A stretch of DNA of 64,000 bases from Lasiosphaeris hirsuta (GCA_030549175.1 JAUKUA010000004.1:3038001-3102000); one strand, 5' to 3'. Positions 29,501 through 41,944 are shown, counted from the first letter of the stretch. Notes: generated by a model from the letters alone, not told the origin. Translations and numbers: made by a program.

Positions 29501-32442
29501 AGACAGTGGCGGCTCGACTTATCGACTCCCTTGACGTTACCCCCTATCAAACCTCCCTCCCTTCCATGCTCCCACGTTTTCCTGCAGTCGCTCGATGCCA
29601 AGGGCAGCAGCAAGCCCAGTGCTTGCAGGACCAGTGCGTGCAGTTTGCCCAGCCGCATCAGCCCTTCAACCGCAAGTTATTACAACCGCAAACTGTTCTG
29701 GGCACGCCGCGCATTCTTCCAAAAGGCAAAGTACCCACTCGGACGAGCAGTCCGTATCACCGATTTTGAAAGGTCTCCCACACAAAATTCTGTTTGTTCA
29801 TGCGCTCGCGCCAAGCGGATACGAATGCTCGCCATGCCTTCTCGCCGATTCGATGCCAGCGGCATTCGGCGGGTCTGACGGATGCAGTCGGCAGTCGGGA
29901 CAGAGCCGACGGAATGGCATTAACCACTGACTACGCGCCCGAGAGCACCTCCAAGACGCCCTCTGCCCTGGCGCGCGCATCGCCTTTCGTATCTATTCGC
30001 TCGCTCACTCCTCTATCTCTCACCCCTCTCTCCACCAGCCATTCGGCTAGAGCTTCCCTTTTTCTGCTGCCCGCACCTCGCGACGTCGTTTTTTTAGTTC
30101 TGTCGACATGCCACCAATTCTCAATGTCTCCCACCTGATTTGAGCGTTTCATTGACAGCGGAAACTGGTGAAAGGGTGCCGTCTGCCCCGCCGCTGCCAA
30201 CAATAAACCCTGGCAACTAAGTGATTGGCACGGCAGGAAGACCCTGGACGTTGCCAGTGTTTCGGGCCCGACGTCAGTCCCCCACCCTCCCGCTTCTCTA
30301 CCGTTGGAGATCCTCGGCCAGGTCGAGATGTGGGAGAAGACCTATGCGATACGAGCAAGAGGAGTTGCCTTTCCTATTCCCTACCCTCCGTCTTTCCTTC
30401 ACCCGGCAGCAGTGTATCTCGAGGTTTCAAGTGGCAGACATTGCACAATACGAGATCTATCATGGCCATGAGCAATGATGCAGCTCGGTGCCGTCTCTCG
30501 CGTCTCCGGCGTTACCGGTAGCCTACATTGTCGCCCTATCTCGTTCACAGGCGTGGTCAACTCCAGTCTTGGTCTTTTTCTCATTAGAGACCACCTAGGT
30601 AGTATACCAACCGCTCTCCCCGTTGCAATATTGTCCAGGCCCGGGAAATCCGGAGTGGCGTCAGCGACGGCATATCACCAAGGCCTTCAAAACCCTTCCA
30701 GAAGCATCCCCCAGACCCCTTGATCTCTCGTACGGCCCTGCGTTATCACAAACACCAGCCCAATCATGTGGAAATATGCTTTTCTTTTCTTCTGTAGGAC
30801 CAATTCCAAATCGATATTCATGCTCTAAAGCTGTGCTGCCCCTCGGCATTAGCCCGTCCCGATCGCCTGCCGCAGCATCTTGAAACCTCACAATGAGGGG
30901 TCTGAAACGGGACCTGACTACCACACCTCTATACCACACACACATGTCTGCCATCGGACCCGGTTTAGAACTTCGGTCCAGCCGATGCCCCGTGGTGATT
31001 TGCCTGCCCTTCTCATCCCCCGCAATCTCTCGGCTTGGCGGCAGGTTGCTTGGGACGGACAACTTCACTTTCTTCTCTTTCACGTCTAGATTCCTTGGCC
31101 TCGTCGATCCGGGTAAAACCTTGAGGCTGACGGCCGGATTCAACCGCATGACGTAGCTACCCGAGGTAAGTAAGCCTGATGAGACGCTACGTAGGGGTGT
31201 CTAGATTGTTGGTTGGGAATAGGGGTCGGCCCGTCTGCTGAGCCTCATCATCTCCTAGAGTAGCCAACCAACCGTGCAACCCATCCGAAATTATCGGTGA
31301 CGTTTTGGGGAGGCTTACGACGAGGGAATGAAATTGGCTGTTGGTAGGGATGGGAGCGTTTACACGTAATGCCTCGGGTTGTCTTCGCCAACAGCACATC
31401 TGGTAACTGCCGAGAGACGAGATATATCATTCATCATAGGAGAACGGTATACGCGTGAATTGCGATTCAATTTTGCCATCAAACAATGCTATCAGGCGGC
31501 ATGATCAAGCGCTGAGCATTTCGCTCAACATGGACAACATTCTGTTCGCGCTCCCTTCCCCCTCTAGTTTCTATGGAGAAATACAACCGAGGTTTGTCAC
31601 GCTGGCAAGTCACACAGCGGAGCAGCCGAGTGGCAGGATTCCGTACCCGGGGGGGGAGGGGGAAACATCCATCTTTTCCAGGTTACCCACGGCGAGTCTC
31701 CAAGTTTGACACACCGAACTCCTATAGGGTCAACGAGGGACTTGGCTGGGTAACGTGTCTCCCTCCCCATACGGAGAGCCGTCAAACGTAGTAACGATAT
31801 CGCATCATGTGAACCTTTATGGCTACGAATTTCAGGCTCGTCAGGAGGCAAGCTGGCGCAGTCGGTACCCGCCCATTCACGGATAGGACAGCTGCTTTCC
31901 TCTTGGGTCTGGAGTATGAACTCAAAGGGGGATTATCAAGGCTAGCTCCAACAAAACGAGAGCAGACCAGGATTGACATGAGCTTTTCCAACATCGATAG
32001 CAGATGGGTCTCATAAGCGCAGATAGTAGGTTTTTATCGGGTGGTGATACTACCCATACCTGGCCACCTACTTGGAACCTATGTGATAACCCGAGGCCAA
32101 GGGATGGTTCAGTTCAAATCAACGCTTGGAGGCGGAAGGATGTGGACGACACATGGAAAACGGAGGAGTACTTCATAAACGTTTACAATACTAGTGGTTC
32201 AACTAAAAAAAGCTAAAGTTACCGCATTTTGTTCCGAGTGACGCCAGACCCCCAACAACCCAAACGCCGCAAAAGCTCGCAAAAGCTATCCCGAAAGCCA
32301 CCTTCCCTATGTGTCCAGTTCTAGGTAGAAGCGAAGCCGAAGCCAAAATTCCCTTCCTCTAGAAGTAGTGGGTATCATAAGCGACAAGCCCTCCCCGTGC
32401 AGCAAGCACAATAGACGCCGCCGTGCTCCATCGTGAAAATAG
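26549..32442. other. Large gene-poor region (about 5.9 kb)
   Basis: Many overlapping short frames occur on both strands, but none shows a domain, a signal peptide or splice-supported extension. Composition is mixed and moderately GC-rich, unlike the AT-rich relic DNA expected from heavy RIP. It probably holds the BEM1 promoter and leader plus untranslated or non-coding transcription units. I found no tRNA, LTR or inverted repeat here by eye. Confidence 0.4.
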
Positions 32443-32823
32443 TCATCTTTTGACAGGCGTGCTCAATGCCGTTTTTTTTCTTGGCCGATCCAACGGTCGG
32501 AATGCCCTCAGCCGGGACTTGTTCAAGTGAAAGATCCATTTGATGACAACAAAGATTTCTCTCAATGTAGTAAACGCGAGTGCAAATGAGATGGCAATTG
32601 CATAGCCACATTCAACATCCTCGTTAGACTCATATGGATCATCACCAAAAACATGCCCCTGGATCAGGAGACGTCCGACCCGGGCTGTTGCCCAATAAAA
32701 ACCCCCGAGACGACCGGTAGCCCACCGCAACGTAGTGCGAGTGAGACGAGAGACCCGCGCGTTCCTTAGTGGCGGGCCAGATATGGTACTAGGTGTGGAA
32801 GAGTAAGCTGGTAAATCGGTCAT
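32443..32823 (-). CDS. Predicted small single-pass membrane protein, uncharacterised
   Basis: 126 residues, single exon as read. A Ser/Pro-rich N-terminus and an Arg-rich amphipathic stretch (RVSRLTRTTLRWATGRLGG) lead to HVFGDDPYESNEDVECGY, then one membrane helix (about 74-96, AIAISFALAFTTLREIFVVI) and a basic tail with RPRKKT. The acidic DDPYESNEDVE patch next to the helix looks conserved rather than random, which is why I keep it. No domain is recognised. The basic C-terminus could be altered by an unseen intron. It is upstream and on the same strand side as the THP3 3' end. Confidence 0.5.
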   Translation of the reverse strand: MTDLPAYSSTPSTISGPPLRNARVSRLTRTTLRWATGRLGGFYWATARVGRLLIQGHVFGDDPYESNEDVECGYAIAISFALAFTTLREIFVVIKWIFHLNKSRLRAFRPLDRPRKKTALSTPVKR

Positions 32824-33107
32824 GTGAGAAGGGTCGCGAAATCGGGTCGCATGAAGTTGTCGACGGGTCGCGCCTTTCTATAATTCGTGGAGTGGAGTCC
32901 ACAAAAGAGTAGGAAGCCTTGTTCAGGACAAAGTGCAACGTCGACAAGACGAACGCGAGAAAAGCAAATAAATAAAAGTATGCCCTACAGTCTCCGGCGA
33001 GGATTAAGGGGATGGAGACTGCGATGAAGGGGTAAGCTGGACATGGGGCCGGTGCCGCCAGGCTGGTTGCTGATCTACACTAGAGAAACGGTAGGAAACG
33101 GGCGGAA

Positions 33108-34867
33108 TCAGATTTGGCCCTTGATGTCAATTCGGGAGAAGGCAGTGGCTCGGGCGTCTTCAAAAAGCACTCCGGCTTTTCCAGTGAGGAATAGGATTTT
33201 GCCATCACGGTCTTCGAGGAGTTCTTGACCGTTGTAGTCGAGGATGAACTGGGCAGCGTCGGCGTCTGACTCAAAGTAGAGCTCTTCAGTGACGAAGCGC
33301 AGCGGCACGTCAGGCTTGTAACTATGGCAAGATTAGCAGATGGAGTGTGAAAGCGGGATAGGGGTGACATACGCCTTGCAAATGTTGCACATGGCAGCAA
33401 GACGCTCTCGACCAACAAACATGTCTACGAGATAGGCGCCCATGTTCGGGGTGTCGTTGTAGAGCTGGAAAAAGCGATGGTAGTTGCCTAAAGCGAGGGC
33501 AGACCGAACGTTGAGAGCGTGCTTGATCGCCTTCTCCTCCTTTTCTGCTGGGGTTAGATCCGCAAGGGCGTCATTCAGCGCGGTACGGTTTGCGGTGTGT
33601 ATGAAATACAAAATACGATACGCCTTGAACTCAATAGGCTTGCCTTTGATACCCATCTGGTAGAGGGCCTTCAGCTGGGTTTGGCACTGGTTATACTCAC
33701 CAAGGTCCCCCTTCTCCAAGGCGATGCGGGCGTGAATTTCGTAGACTTCCACGGTAAACTCGTTCCTGATTCTCTGCACTGTGAGATCCTGGCGCATCGA
33801 CTTGAACTGGTCGCAAATGTAAGAATAGTTCTGCTCCTTCTTCCACTTCCGCTTCAACAACTCCAAGGTCTGTCTGAGGATGGGCTCAGGTCGGACCAGA
33901 GACGCCACTGGGGCCGATGTCAAACGGAGATAACGCTTTTCCAAGTCCTGACAAGTGCCGACGACGGGACCATTACTGGGTGGTGGGCTGGGCGAGCGGT
34001 ACGTCGACTTGTAGCCACCGTCGAAGCGCTTCTGCCGCTTTTCCATCTGCTTCTGCGACTTACTCAAGTTCTTGGATGTGGTCTCTTCGGCGGCCAGACG
34101 CTTGTCTGCGGGAGAAAATGTGACGCGGTCTTCTAAGCGGCCGATCGTGTTACTCCGCCACGGCGGAGGTGTAGCAGCTGCGGCAGCTGCCTCGGCCTCG
34201 GCTACGTCCCAGGATTTCCTCTTCTTGGAGCTGAGGGAAAGGCTGGCGAGCTGCGGGACAGCCGGCGACTTCTTGTTTGGGGTCAAGGTGAGCATCGGCT
34301 TCGCAACAGCCCGGACGCGGGAGCGCTCTTCTTGTATCATTTGCTGGGGCAGCGGCATCGTCTCCCAGTTGATGGTGTACATGACACCGCTGTCGTTGGC
34401 TTGTGAGATGGTTTCCTTGAGCTTTGCCTCCATTTCCTGGCGTGTCACAGACTCATCGAGATGGGCAGGCAGGAAGGACCGTTGGACGTAATTCCGCACA
34501 GATTCAGGCCAGTCAATTTTTTTCTTGGGAGGCTCCGAGGTAGGAGCAGTCGCGGTGATTACGTTGGGGGGGTAATTAGTTTGAGGTTGAGGGACATGGG
34601 GAGGATGAGGGCCGAAGTTATGAGAAGGGTATGGTTGGGAGGCGGAATAGGGTTGGCCGAAACTCTGGCGGACCTGAACTGGGGTAAATGCGGGAGCTGG
34701 AAACGTTGAGGTTAGCGACGCAGTGCCACGATGGGATGGGGGAGGTGTTGTGGCTTCCTGAAGAGGAACTTACTTTGGTATGATGGAGTTGAGTAGGCGC
34801 TGCCTGGTTGGGTGCCAGGCGGCGGCGGAACGGGTGGCCACGTCGGCATCATGCTGTTCGCGTACAT
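33108..34867 (-). CDS. THP3: SAC3/GANP/Thp3-family protein (THP3/LENG8-like)
   Basis: Thp3 works with Csn12 in transcription elongation and mRNA maturation in the nucleus. Minus-strand exons: 34867-34774, 34696-33373, 33321-33108; 543 residues. Intron 1 (GTAAGT, CTAAC, CCAG) and intron 2 (GTATGT, CTAAT, TAG) both keep frame. The N-terminus is Pro/Gln-rich (MPTWPPVPPPPGTQPG), followed by PPKKKIDWPESVRNYVQRSF, typical of the family. A basic linker leads to the SAC3/GANP core from about residue 280: GTCQDLEKRYLRLTSAP, WKKEQNYSYICDQFKSMRQDLTVQ, EVYEIHARIALEKGDLGEYNQCQ. The PCI-like end (NVRSALALGNYHRFFQLY, SDADAAQFILDY) follows. It is divergent from VPS36. Confidence 0.9.
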
Positions 34868-35459
34868 TCGCTTGCCGACGAGGGTGATGGCAAAGGAAGG
34901 CGAGGCAAATGAAGCGGGGAGGAGAGTGCTAAAGGTTAATATGAAATCTGCTTTTTTGTGCTCGTTCCAGTGTATTGGTACCACGGGCAAGCAGAAGCTT
35001 GATGTGTTTGGCTTTCTGGTGGTTGATGGCAGACAGCGGAAGGGTGCGGCGGTGAGGTTGTTGAACGAGGAAGTGCGAACAAAAAAGGTGCTGTCGGCGA
35101 GTAATATTGAGGGGTGGGGCGCTGGGCAATCTACCTTAGGTGCCAAGGGAATGCCTGGGCTAGGCTGGGCTGGGCTGGGCCGGCGATTGGAGGGTATCTC
35201 CCTCGTTAGTGGGCGCCATCCTCGATAGAGGGATTGCCACAGGCACTTCAATTGGATGAAATCCCACGTGCTTACGGGATACCTGGTAAGCACCAAGTGA
35301 ATATACCGGCCAAGACCATGCCAGACCACCCCGATAGCGACTTACCGGAGATGCTGAGACTCGCTCCCGCACCGCATGCACATGCCTCAGCGCTCGCTGG
35401 TCACCGAGTCTGGCCAAACCCCCGAGGACGCCGGGACAGCTTTCCCACAACTATGACGA
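34868..35459. promoter_or_regulatory. Divergent promoter region THP3/VPS36
   Basis: 592 bp between the two starts. It contains a short GGCTG/GGGCT repeat near 35159-35180. No coding evidence and no specific factor site recognised. Confidence 0.4.
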
Positions 35460-37533
35460 ATGTTTCTAAAGCAGATCGATCTGACCACCGCTCTGCGGCC
35501 CTTGTACCTGCCAGATGAAGACCTGCTCTTTGTGCAAGACAATGTGGGGTTGTATGAGGGGTGAGTTGCGCTGTGCTTTCGAGACCGACAGTCGCTGACA
35601 GCTCCCAGCAAGTACAAGGTGCCCAACCAGCAGAACGGCCAGGTCTACCTAACATCGCATCGCGTCTGCTATGTCGACAAGGCCGAGCCGCGCAAGCACT
35701 CGGCTGCCCTGTACCTCAAGGATGTGGAGCGCTATGAGTTCTACGTATGCTCCCTGTCTGAGCCTGAGCCTGTTTTGTCCCGTCAGAGTGCTAACCACCC
35801 CCCAGGCCGGCTTCATGAAGTCGTCCCCCAAGATCACCCTCATACCAAAGGCCGCAAAGCGCTCATCTCTCCAGCCCCGGTCCCCGGGCCTTGGCTCCGG
35901 CAGCGGCACCTCCACCCCGGCCCAGCGGACAGACAGTCCGATCCGAGCCCCGCCAGTTGAGTCGCCGCCAGCCAGCACCGCCACCTGGGTCTGCACCATC
36001 TGCAGCTTCTCAAACCCCGTGCCGTCCAACTTTGACCCCTCAACCGCCAACACCCACACGCCGCTCCCCCCCTGTCTTGCCTGCGGCATCAAGCCCACCC
36101 TGACCCACGTCCTCAAGGCTGCCATCTCCAACGCGACAAGCAGGCAGCCCGGCCCGACCCTCTACACCCCCCTACCCACCCGGCCAAGACCACTGTCTGT
36201 GTTCTCGACAGCCCAGGTCAACACGTCTAGCGATCCACCTTCAGCTCCGCCCCGATCTAGTGACCCGCCCAGGACAGCAGGCCCGAATGCCTCGTTCCAG
36301 TGCCCGCGGTGCACCTTTCTCAACCACCCATCGTTGTTATCCTGTGAGATATGCGGGGCCCCCCTTATCTCACATAATCTACCCACCGAATTCACTCAGC
36401 AGGTTCGGTCCGAGACGGACTCCCCAGGCCCCTTTTTGAGCACGCCCCTAAGTGCTGTCCCACCGAGCCTGGAAGCCATAGAAAGTGTCAAGGTAGCTTT
36501 CCGAAAGGGCGGCGGGGAGATCTTTTATGAGAGGTTGAAGGGCTCCATGACACAACGCAAATGGCTGCTTCACGGAGCACCCCCGATTCCCAAATCCTCA
36601 CGGGACTCGCCTTCCGGCAATGGCTCCGGATCCGGCACAGGGGCGAGCGGCTCTTCTACCGAGAGGGTGAAGATCGCCGGCATTGCTGGCCTCGAGCATC
36701 GGGGCCAGGCAATGCGCAAGAACAACGAGCTTGTCATCGGCAGTGCCTTTGAGGACCTGGAAGCCCTGATGGCGTCGGCCAAGGAGATCGTTGCGCTGGC
36801 CGAGAGGTTTGCGCGGCAGGTCAAGGGGGCGCCTGGCAGTAGCTCGAGCGCAAGCGAGAGCGCGCTGCTCGCCGAGTCAGCCAGCCAGCTCGGTCTCATC
36901 ACGACCAAGGACATTGTCGGCACCAGCGGCAGCGGCGGCGCCGACTCGCTCTACCTCTCGGAGCTTGCGCGCAATCTCGCCGAGTTCCTGACGGACGACA
37001 GGCGCGGCGTGCTCCGCAAAGCCGGCGGTATCATGTCGCTCGTCGATCTGTGGGCCGTCTTCAACCGCGCGCGCGGCGGCGTCGAGCTCGTCAGCCCGGC
37101 CGACTTTGAGAAGGCGGCCAACCTGTGGGAGAAGCTCGGGCTGCCGGTGCGGCTGCGCACCTTCAAGTCGGGCGTCATGGTGGTGCAGGGGCGTGACCGC
37201 ACCGACGAGACGACCATCAAAGCGCTGCTTGGCTGGCTGCGCGACCTGCACGAGTTCCCGCCGGACCGCGAGGTCGCGTGGGACTGGCGCGAGTTTGGGC
37301 GCGGTGTCACGGCGCGGGATGCGGCGGAGCGGTTCGGCTGGAGTATCGGTGTGGCCGAGGAGGAGCTGGAGATGGCTGAGGAAAAGGGGGTTCTCTGTCG
37401 TGAAGAGGGTATCGAAGGGTTGAGGTTTTGGGAGAATTTTATTGATACGGGCGAGGGCAAGACAAGGAAAGATCCAGCCAAGGAGGCCGAAGATAGATTT
37501 CACCGCATGTTGAAGGAAGCCGGCATGTTGTGA
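35460..37533 (+). CDS. VPS36: ESCRT-II subunit Vps36
   Basis: Vps36 with Vps22 and Vps25 forms ESCRT-II, which sorts ubiquitinated membrane cargo into multivesicular endosomes. Exons 35460-35560, 35609-35744 and 35806-37533 give 654 residues. The start MFLKQIDLTTALRPLYLPDE opens the GLUE (split PH) domain, which continues as GQVYLTSHRVCYVD and resumes after intron 2 (AGFMKSSPKITL). As in budding yeast, zinc fingers are inserted: NZF1 about 140-175 (WVCTICSFSNP...CLAC) and NZF2 about 242-264 (FQCPRCTFLNHP...CEIC). The C-terminal EAP30 winged-helix part is clear (GIMSLVDLWAVFNRARG, LVSPADFEKAANLWEKLGLP). Intron signals are GTGAGT and GTATGC, with a GCTAACC branch site in intron 2. Confidence 0.93.
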
Positions 37534-37966
37534 GCATATAGCGCTTTTCTTCTCTTTTTTTTTTTCTTTTTTGCGTAGAGGTGGATGGCTCCGTGGCCGA
37601 CGTTATAGCGGGGGCATGGCGTAGTGGTTCAAGCAACGAACCCAATGATGTGACGATTTCTTTTCGGCTGGCATGTCTAGTAACCGGTGATGAGCAAACG
37701 GATGCAGGTCATATAGATACATTAATCTTCACTCATTACCGAGCCATCTATGGTCTATGGGAGAGACGTCTAAGTTAAGTATATAGAAAAGTCCTTGGTA
37801 TCAATATCAGCATGTAACAAAGTCACCCCAAATATGCTCCCAAAACGCCGTTGCCATTTTTCCTCGTGCCAAACCACATCAAACAAGACAGTTTACAAAT
37901 GCTGTCCCTCAAGTCAAGCGTCTCCCACACTCGCCCACCCCAAACTGGGTACCTCACGGTAGATAA
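37534..37966. other. Convergent 3' region
   Basis: 3' flanks of VPS36 (+) and the carrier-like gene (-). A T-rich tract follows the VPS36 stop. An A-box-like GTGGCGTAGTGG lookalike was considered and rejected as a tRNA. Confidence 0.45.
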
Positions 37967-39025
37967 TCAACTCAACCGCTCCATCAACCCCATCCGCACC
38001 TTGTGATTCACCACCCCGCCGACCCCAAAAGCCGGCACGATGCGACATATCCTCGCCGCCGTACTAACAGTCCAGTTCCTACGCACCGCGGCCCGCCGCT
38101 CCGCCAAGCCCCCGGCCACCGCCGGCCGGTTGTAGATATCCAGCCCGAGCAGGTGCACGGGTGTGCTGACGAGCTGGACGGCGGCGGGCGCCGCGAACTG
38201 TGCCAGCGTCTGGCCCGACGCGTACCGCTGCACCTCGTCGCCCAGGCGCGCCGTCAGCACCGGGCCCAGCAGGTGCGGCACGTTGAAGGACGCGAAGATG
38301 GTCATGCAGTCGCGCGCCGCGAAGAGCGCGTACGTGGGCAGGGCGACTGGGCGCGGCACCATGCCGGCCGGCCCGAAGAGCCGCGCGAAGACTTGGTCTT
38401 TGTAGATGCAGAGCCCGATGTTGGCTGCCGAGGAGGCGGCGAATTTGGAGGTGCCCGAGGTGACCAGGGTTACGGGGTGGTTTTGGACCGTCGAGGTTGC
38501 TGTGTCGACCGCGTTGGCGGTGAAGTAGGTGCCGCCGTAGAGCATGAAGATGAGAGCGAAGGGTTTGGAGAAGATTAGGTGGTGTGGGCGTAGCACGAGG
38601 TTTTTGAGCGAGGTGCGCAGGGAGTCGCCTAGGGTCCGTCGGCCCGAGGCGTTTTCCATGATGGAACTGGAGGAGGGTGCGTGTTAGTACCTGTGGTGTT
38701 GCAATGGTGTGGGATGGCTATCGCATTTTTTTTGGGGGGGGGGGGGGGGCAAAGCTTACCGGTCAATGATGGAGATGATGGGGGAGATCAGGACGGCGGC
38801 CGAAGCTGCGCTGACGGCGTCGGCTCCTAGGCGCAACCCCAGATTCTTGGTGTTCCATGTCGCCTTGGTGCTGCCAGCCGTGGTTGTCTCCATCGTGACG
38901 ACTTTGGCCTTTGGGGTCGCGATCGGGAGGTGTGATGCGGAAAGAGGGGGTGTCTTGACTGCGTCGAACTGCAATGTGGACGGGGCCCGAGGAACTTCCA
39001 GACTGTTCAACCTACCATCCTTCAT
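37967..39025 (-). CDS. Fungal mitochondrial carrier-like membrane protein (tentatively YFR045w/Mrx20-like)
   Basis: Minus-strand exons 39025-38760 and 38666-37967 give 321 residues; a start at 38893 (277 residues) is equally possible and begins nearer the conserved part. The 93-bp intron has GTAAGC, TACTAAC and CAG, and contains a 16-nt homopolymer (G on the plus strand). Conserved-looking segments: GLRLGADAVSAASAAVLISP, then SIMENASGRRTLGDSL, PFALIFMLYGGTYFTANAVDT, NIGLCIYKDQVFARLFG and LFAARDCMTIFASF. Several hydrophobic helices and small-residue motifs suggest a six-helix inner-membrane protein, but the canonical PxD/ExxK/R carrier signatures are not obvious. Gene structure is well supported; the family name is from memory of similar fungal proteins and is uncertain. 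Confidence 0.62.
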
Positions 39026-39712
39026 CCTGACGTCCGTATCTGCCGGGGATTGTGGTGTCGTGTTGCCGAGGGCGGAATGTCAACAGCGTCCCGTGAGAGC
39101 TCTGCTTGTACGGGGCGCCAAGCAGCCAGCACAAGAAATGACAGAAAATAGGCTAACTCAGGCAGTTATCCATGGCAATCATGGCAATTACGGCCCTAGC
39201 GCGCAGTCATTCTAGAGAGCTTGCCGATGCACCCATGCTCGTGTTTCTGTCGCTCGGAAAGTAGAATCTAGTCTTTCGTGCTGTGATCGAGAGTCCTAAG
39301 AGCTGGTAATCACGACTAGGGTGTTGGCTGAATTCCCCAAATTTTTGCACGCAATGCGACCGTGTCAGCTCACCCCGAGATCGGAGATAGCCAGTCACAC
39401 CTCCTACCCCGAATTACCCCTGTAGCCGGGAGCCGGATTCGTTGCCGGCGCCCGTGGCTTGCCTAAGCACGGCCGTCCGCTCTGGCTCTGGACGGACGGT
39501 TGCGCCATCGGATGCTAAGCTTATTTTTGACAGATGAAGCTAATTTGCGAGTCAAAGAGAGGTAACAAATATCCTTGAAAATCGTAAACATTTTATTCCA
39601 GCTTGGGATTTATTTATTCTGAACCCGAACCCTAGCCCCAACCCGTGTAACTCATATCCTCCATCCCTCGATTGCGTTGTATATACCTAGACCCGGTACC
39701 TGTTCAAAATGC
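39026..39712. other. Intergenic region
   Basis: 687 bp between the start of the carrier-like gene (-) and the 3' end of the Zn2Cys6 gene (-). No gene seen. Confidence 0.45.
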
Positions 39713-41184
39713 TTATCCCGATAGATGGCCTCCCCGAGCAGCCAGCCAGCTCTTCGCCTCCTCGATACCCAAAACGGTAGAGATAAATATCTTACCAAAA
39801 TCATCCACGTCGTCCCCCTGAGCGTCAGTAAAGGTCTCGGTGAAGCTAGAAACCGCAGATGGGTTAGCATTGCCATGCTATCAACAGAGATAGCGGCGAC
39901 TTACTCTCCGTTCTTCACCACAAAGTGCTTCTTCGTGTGCCATGCCTCAGAGAAATCATAGCAGTCCCTAGCTCTCCACAGATGCGCCGACAAGGTGAAG
40001 GAGTGACACAGATTCAACTTGCCGTCGCAGGTGGTCTTATCGTCGCGGCCCCGCAGAACGTGGTAGGTCCTGAGGAAGAAGAAAATGATCAAAAAGGTTC
40101 TCCTCGCCGACTCCTGAAACGCCCATGTCTCCCAAAAGGCCTGTATGGGTGTCGGCAGTGCTTCCAAGTCATATGTCTCGTTCGGAGCGGCCTCGGGTGT
40201 CGATAGTCCTGCGGAAGGATAGTCGAGCGGCTCAAAGGTGCCCTCCTTAAAGGTGATGAACTGCATCAGCAAAAAGGCTGTCTGCTCGATCGAGTACATG
40301 GTTGCTTCGGCTTCGGCCTGGGTGCGGGGATCGGCGTCGAAGAGGCGTATGATTTGGTAAAAAAGGATGGAATGAGCGCGAGCGAGGACCTCGGGGGCGC
40401 TGCTTGGCATGGGTGAGGCAATGAGCTCTTCAGCGCGCTGCGAGATGATACGGTTGATGATGTGGGCGTTGACGGGGTTTTTGGCTATATGAAGGGCACA
40501 GGATGCTAGAGTGTCTGGGTCTTGTTAGATCAGAAGAGCGGAGGATGGGGCGCTCATACCTTGGATGGATTGTGGCATGCTGTGGCTGTATAGGCTGGGA
40601 TGGCACCATGGGGTTTGGAACTCGAGGACCATCTGTCTTACTGATGAGCTCATCCTGCCAATGGCGTATTGCAGTCGGGTCTGGATGGCAGAAGAAAAGC
40701 GGTCATCGGATAAACTGCCCCTTACAGGCGGCAACAAGGACGTCGATGAATGGCTATCCCCTGATACGGAGGCTCTGAGGTCCAGCTCCGCCATACCGCT
40801 AATGGTGTTGCCGTATTCCATTGGGCCTAGCGGGCTCCCGTCCAGTCCCGTGGCTGCATGGTGGAATTCCGCCCGCGAGACGGTTGAGGGGGCGTCCCAT
40901 GCCGAAGATATAAAGGTAGGTTCCAGCGCAGCAGGCACAGGCACAGGCACAGAAGCAGGAACAGGCTGAGCCGCAACAGCCCTAGGAGGTGCGGTCCGTA
41001 GGCGGCTCCTTGGAACGGCGCCAGTTGCCGTTGGGTAGGTGCACTCCAGTGCCCGTTGTGAGCACCGCAAACAGGACGGGCTCTCCAGGGTACATCTCCG
41101 CTTGGCTTTGATGCACGTAGCGCAAGATTTGCGTCGCGGAGGGGGGTTCTGCCGCTCCGCTGCCGACCACGAATGCTGTGGCAT
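39713..41184 (-). CDS. Zn2Cys6 transcription factor, AflR-like
   Basis: Minus-strand exons 41184-40560, 40505-39905 and 39845-39713 give 452 residues. The N-terminus carries a Zn2Cys6 binuclear cluster: CATCIKAKRRC, then C-x2-C-x6-C (SCLRCSQRALEC), closing in YP. A Pro/Ala-rich linker follows. The rest resembles the AflR regulatory domain: CALHIAKNPVNAHIINRI, ARAHSILFYQIIRLFD, and a final GDDVDDFGKIFIS...GIEEAKSWLAARGG block. Reading on through a tempting GTAAG just after DDVDDF gives that conserved ending, so I did not splice there. Such factors often control secondary-metabolite or stress genes. It is divergent from an NmrA-type oxidoreductase gene. Start: MPQHSWSAAE; the frame is open 43 codons further upstream without conserved sequence. 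Confidence 0.85.
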
Positions 41185-41944
41185 TGCCAATGCTAACAAG
41201 CAGGATATTGTAGGTTGGCTGAAATCAATAGATACGATGGATGCGGCGTGGTCTCGACCCCAGTCGTCTTCGAATCGATGCTGACTGGGCAACTTGAAAT
41301 GATGAGATGGCATACACTGCTGCAGGATAAGGTACCGGCTTCTGACAAAAGCGTCTTACGAGGTACCGCTGAGCCAACGCTCCATGATTGAAGCAATCCA
41401 TGTGCCGGCCCGAAAGCGGTTCCAAGTTGCTGGTTGAGTCTAGAGGCGCGGCCCAAGTGGTGGACAGTTGGCGGAACTCCGCCAGCGAATAGCAGGCAGC
41501 CAGTAACCAATGGTAAGCCAGGATGCACAGTGTGGCTTCGTATGCCACACTGCTCCTCCCTCCTATTCAGGCCCCTGATTCCAAGACCCACCGAACAACT
41601 CGAAGCTGCCGCGAATCCAGGAACCAGTATGTGTCAATTTGGTGTACAATTTGAGGGAAAGGTGGGTGCGCGTGTGTCTTGGGTCTGGCGGAGTTCCGTC
41701 GAACCCACGTCTCTTTTTGTCTCTTCCTAGCCAATCGCAAACAACCATTCACTTACACGGAAATAAACCCCATGTTGCTCTCCTAGAATCTATTCGACGG
41801 AAAATACTCTAGGGACTAGCTACTTGTCTATAAGAACGAAGTCGGTTCCTGCTTTCACAGCAACATCTTCATCTCTCATCGCTCATCAACATTCAGCTCA
41901 CAACAAGACTTTACCCGCAACCACAACAAACCCCCCTGTCCACC
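41185..41944. promoter_or_regulatory. Divergent region between the AflR-like regulator and the NmrA-type gene
   Basis: 760 bp shared by both starts. A TATAAG at 41829-41834 lies about 110 bp before the NmrA-type ATG. I did not find a clear palindromic AflR-type site (TCG-N5-CGA) by eye. Confidence 0.35.

Noticed and set aside
37610..37690. tRNA-like start GGCATGGCGTAGTGGTTCAAG (A-box lookalike) after VPS36
   Set aside because: No B box, T-arm or matching acceptor strands follow within tRNA distance.
39713..39790. A further GTAAG donor in the last exon of the Zn2Cys6 gene
   Set aside because: Reading through gives the conserved family ending (GIEEAKSWLAARGG) and a stop; splicing there loses it.
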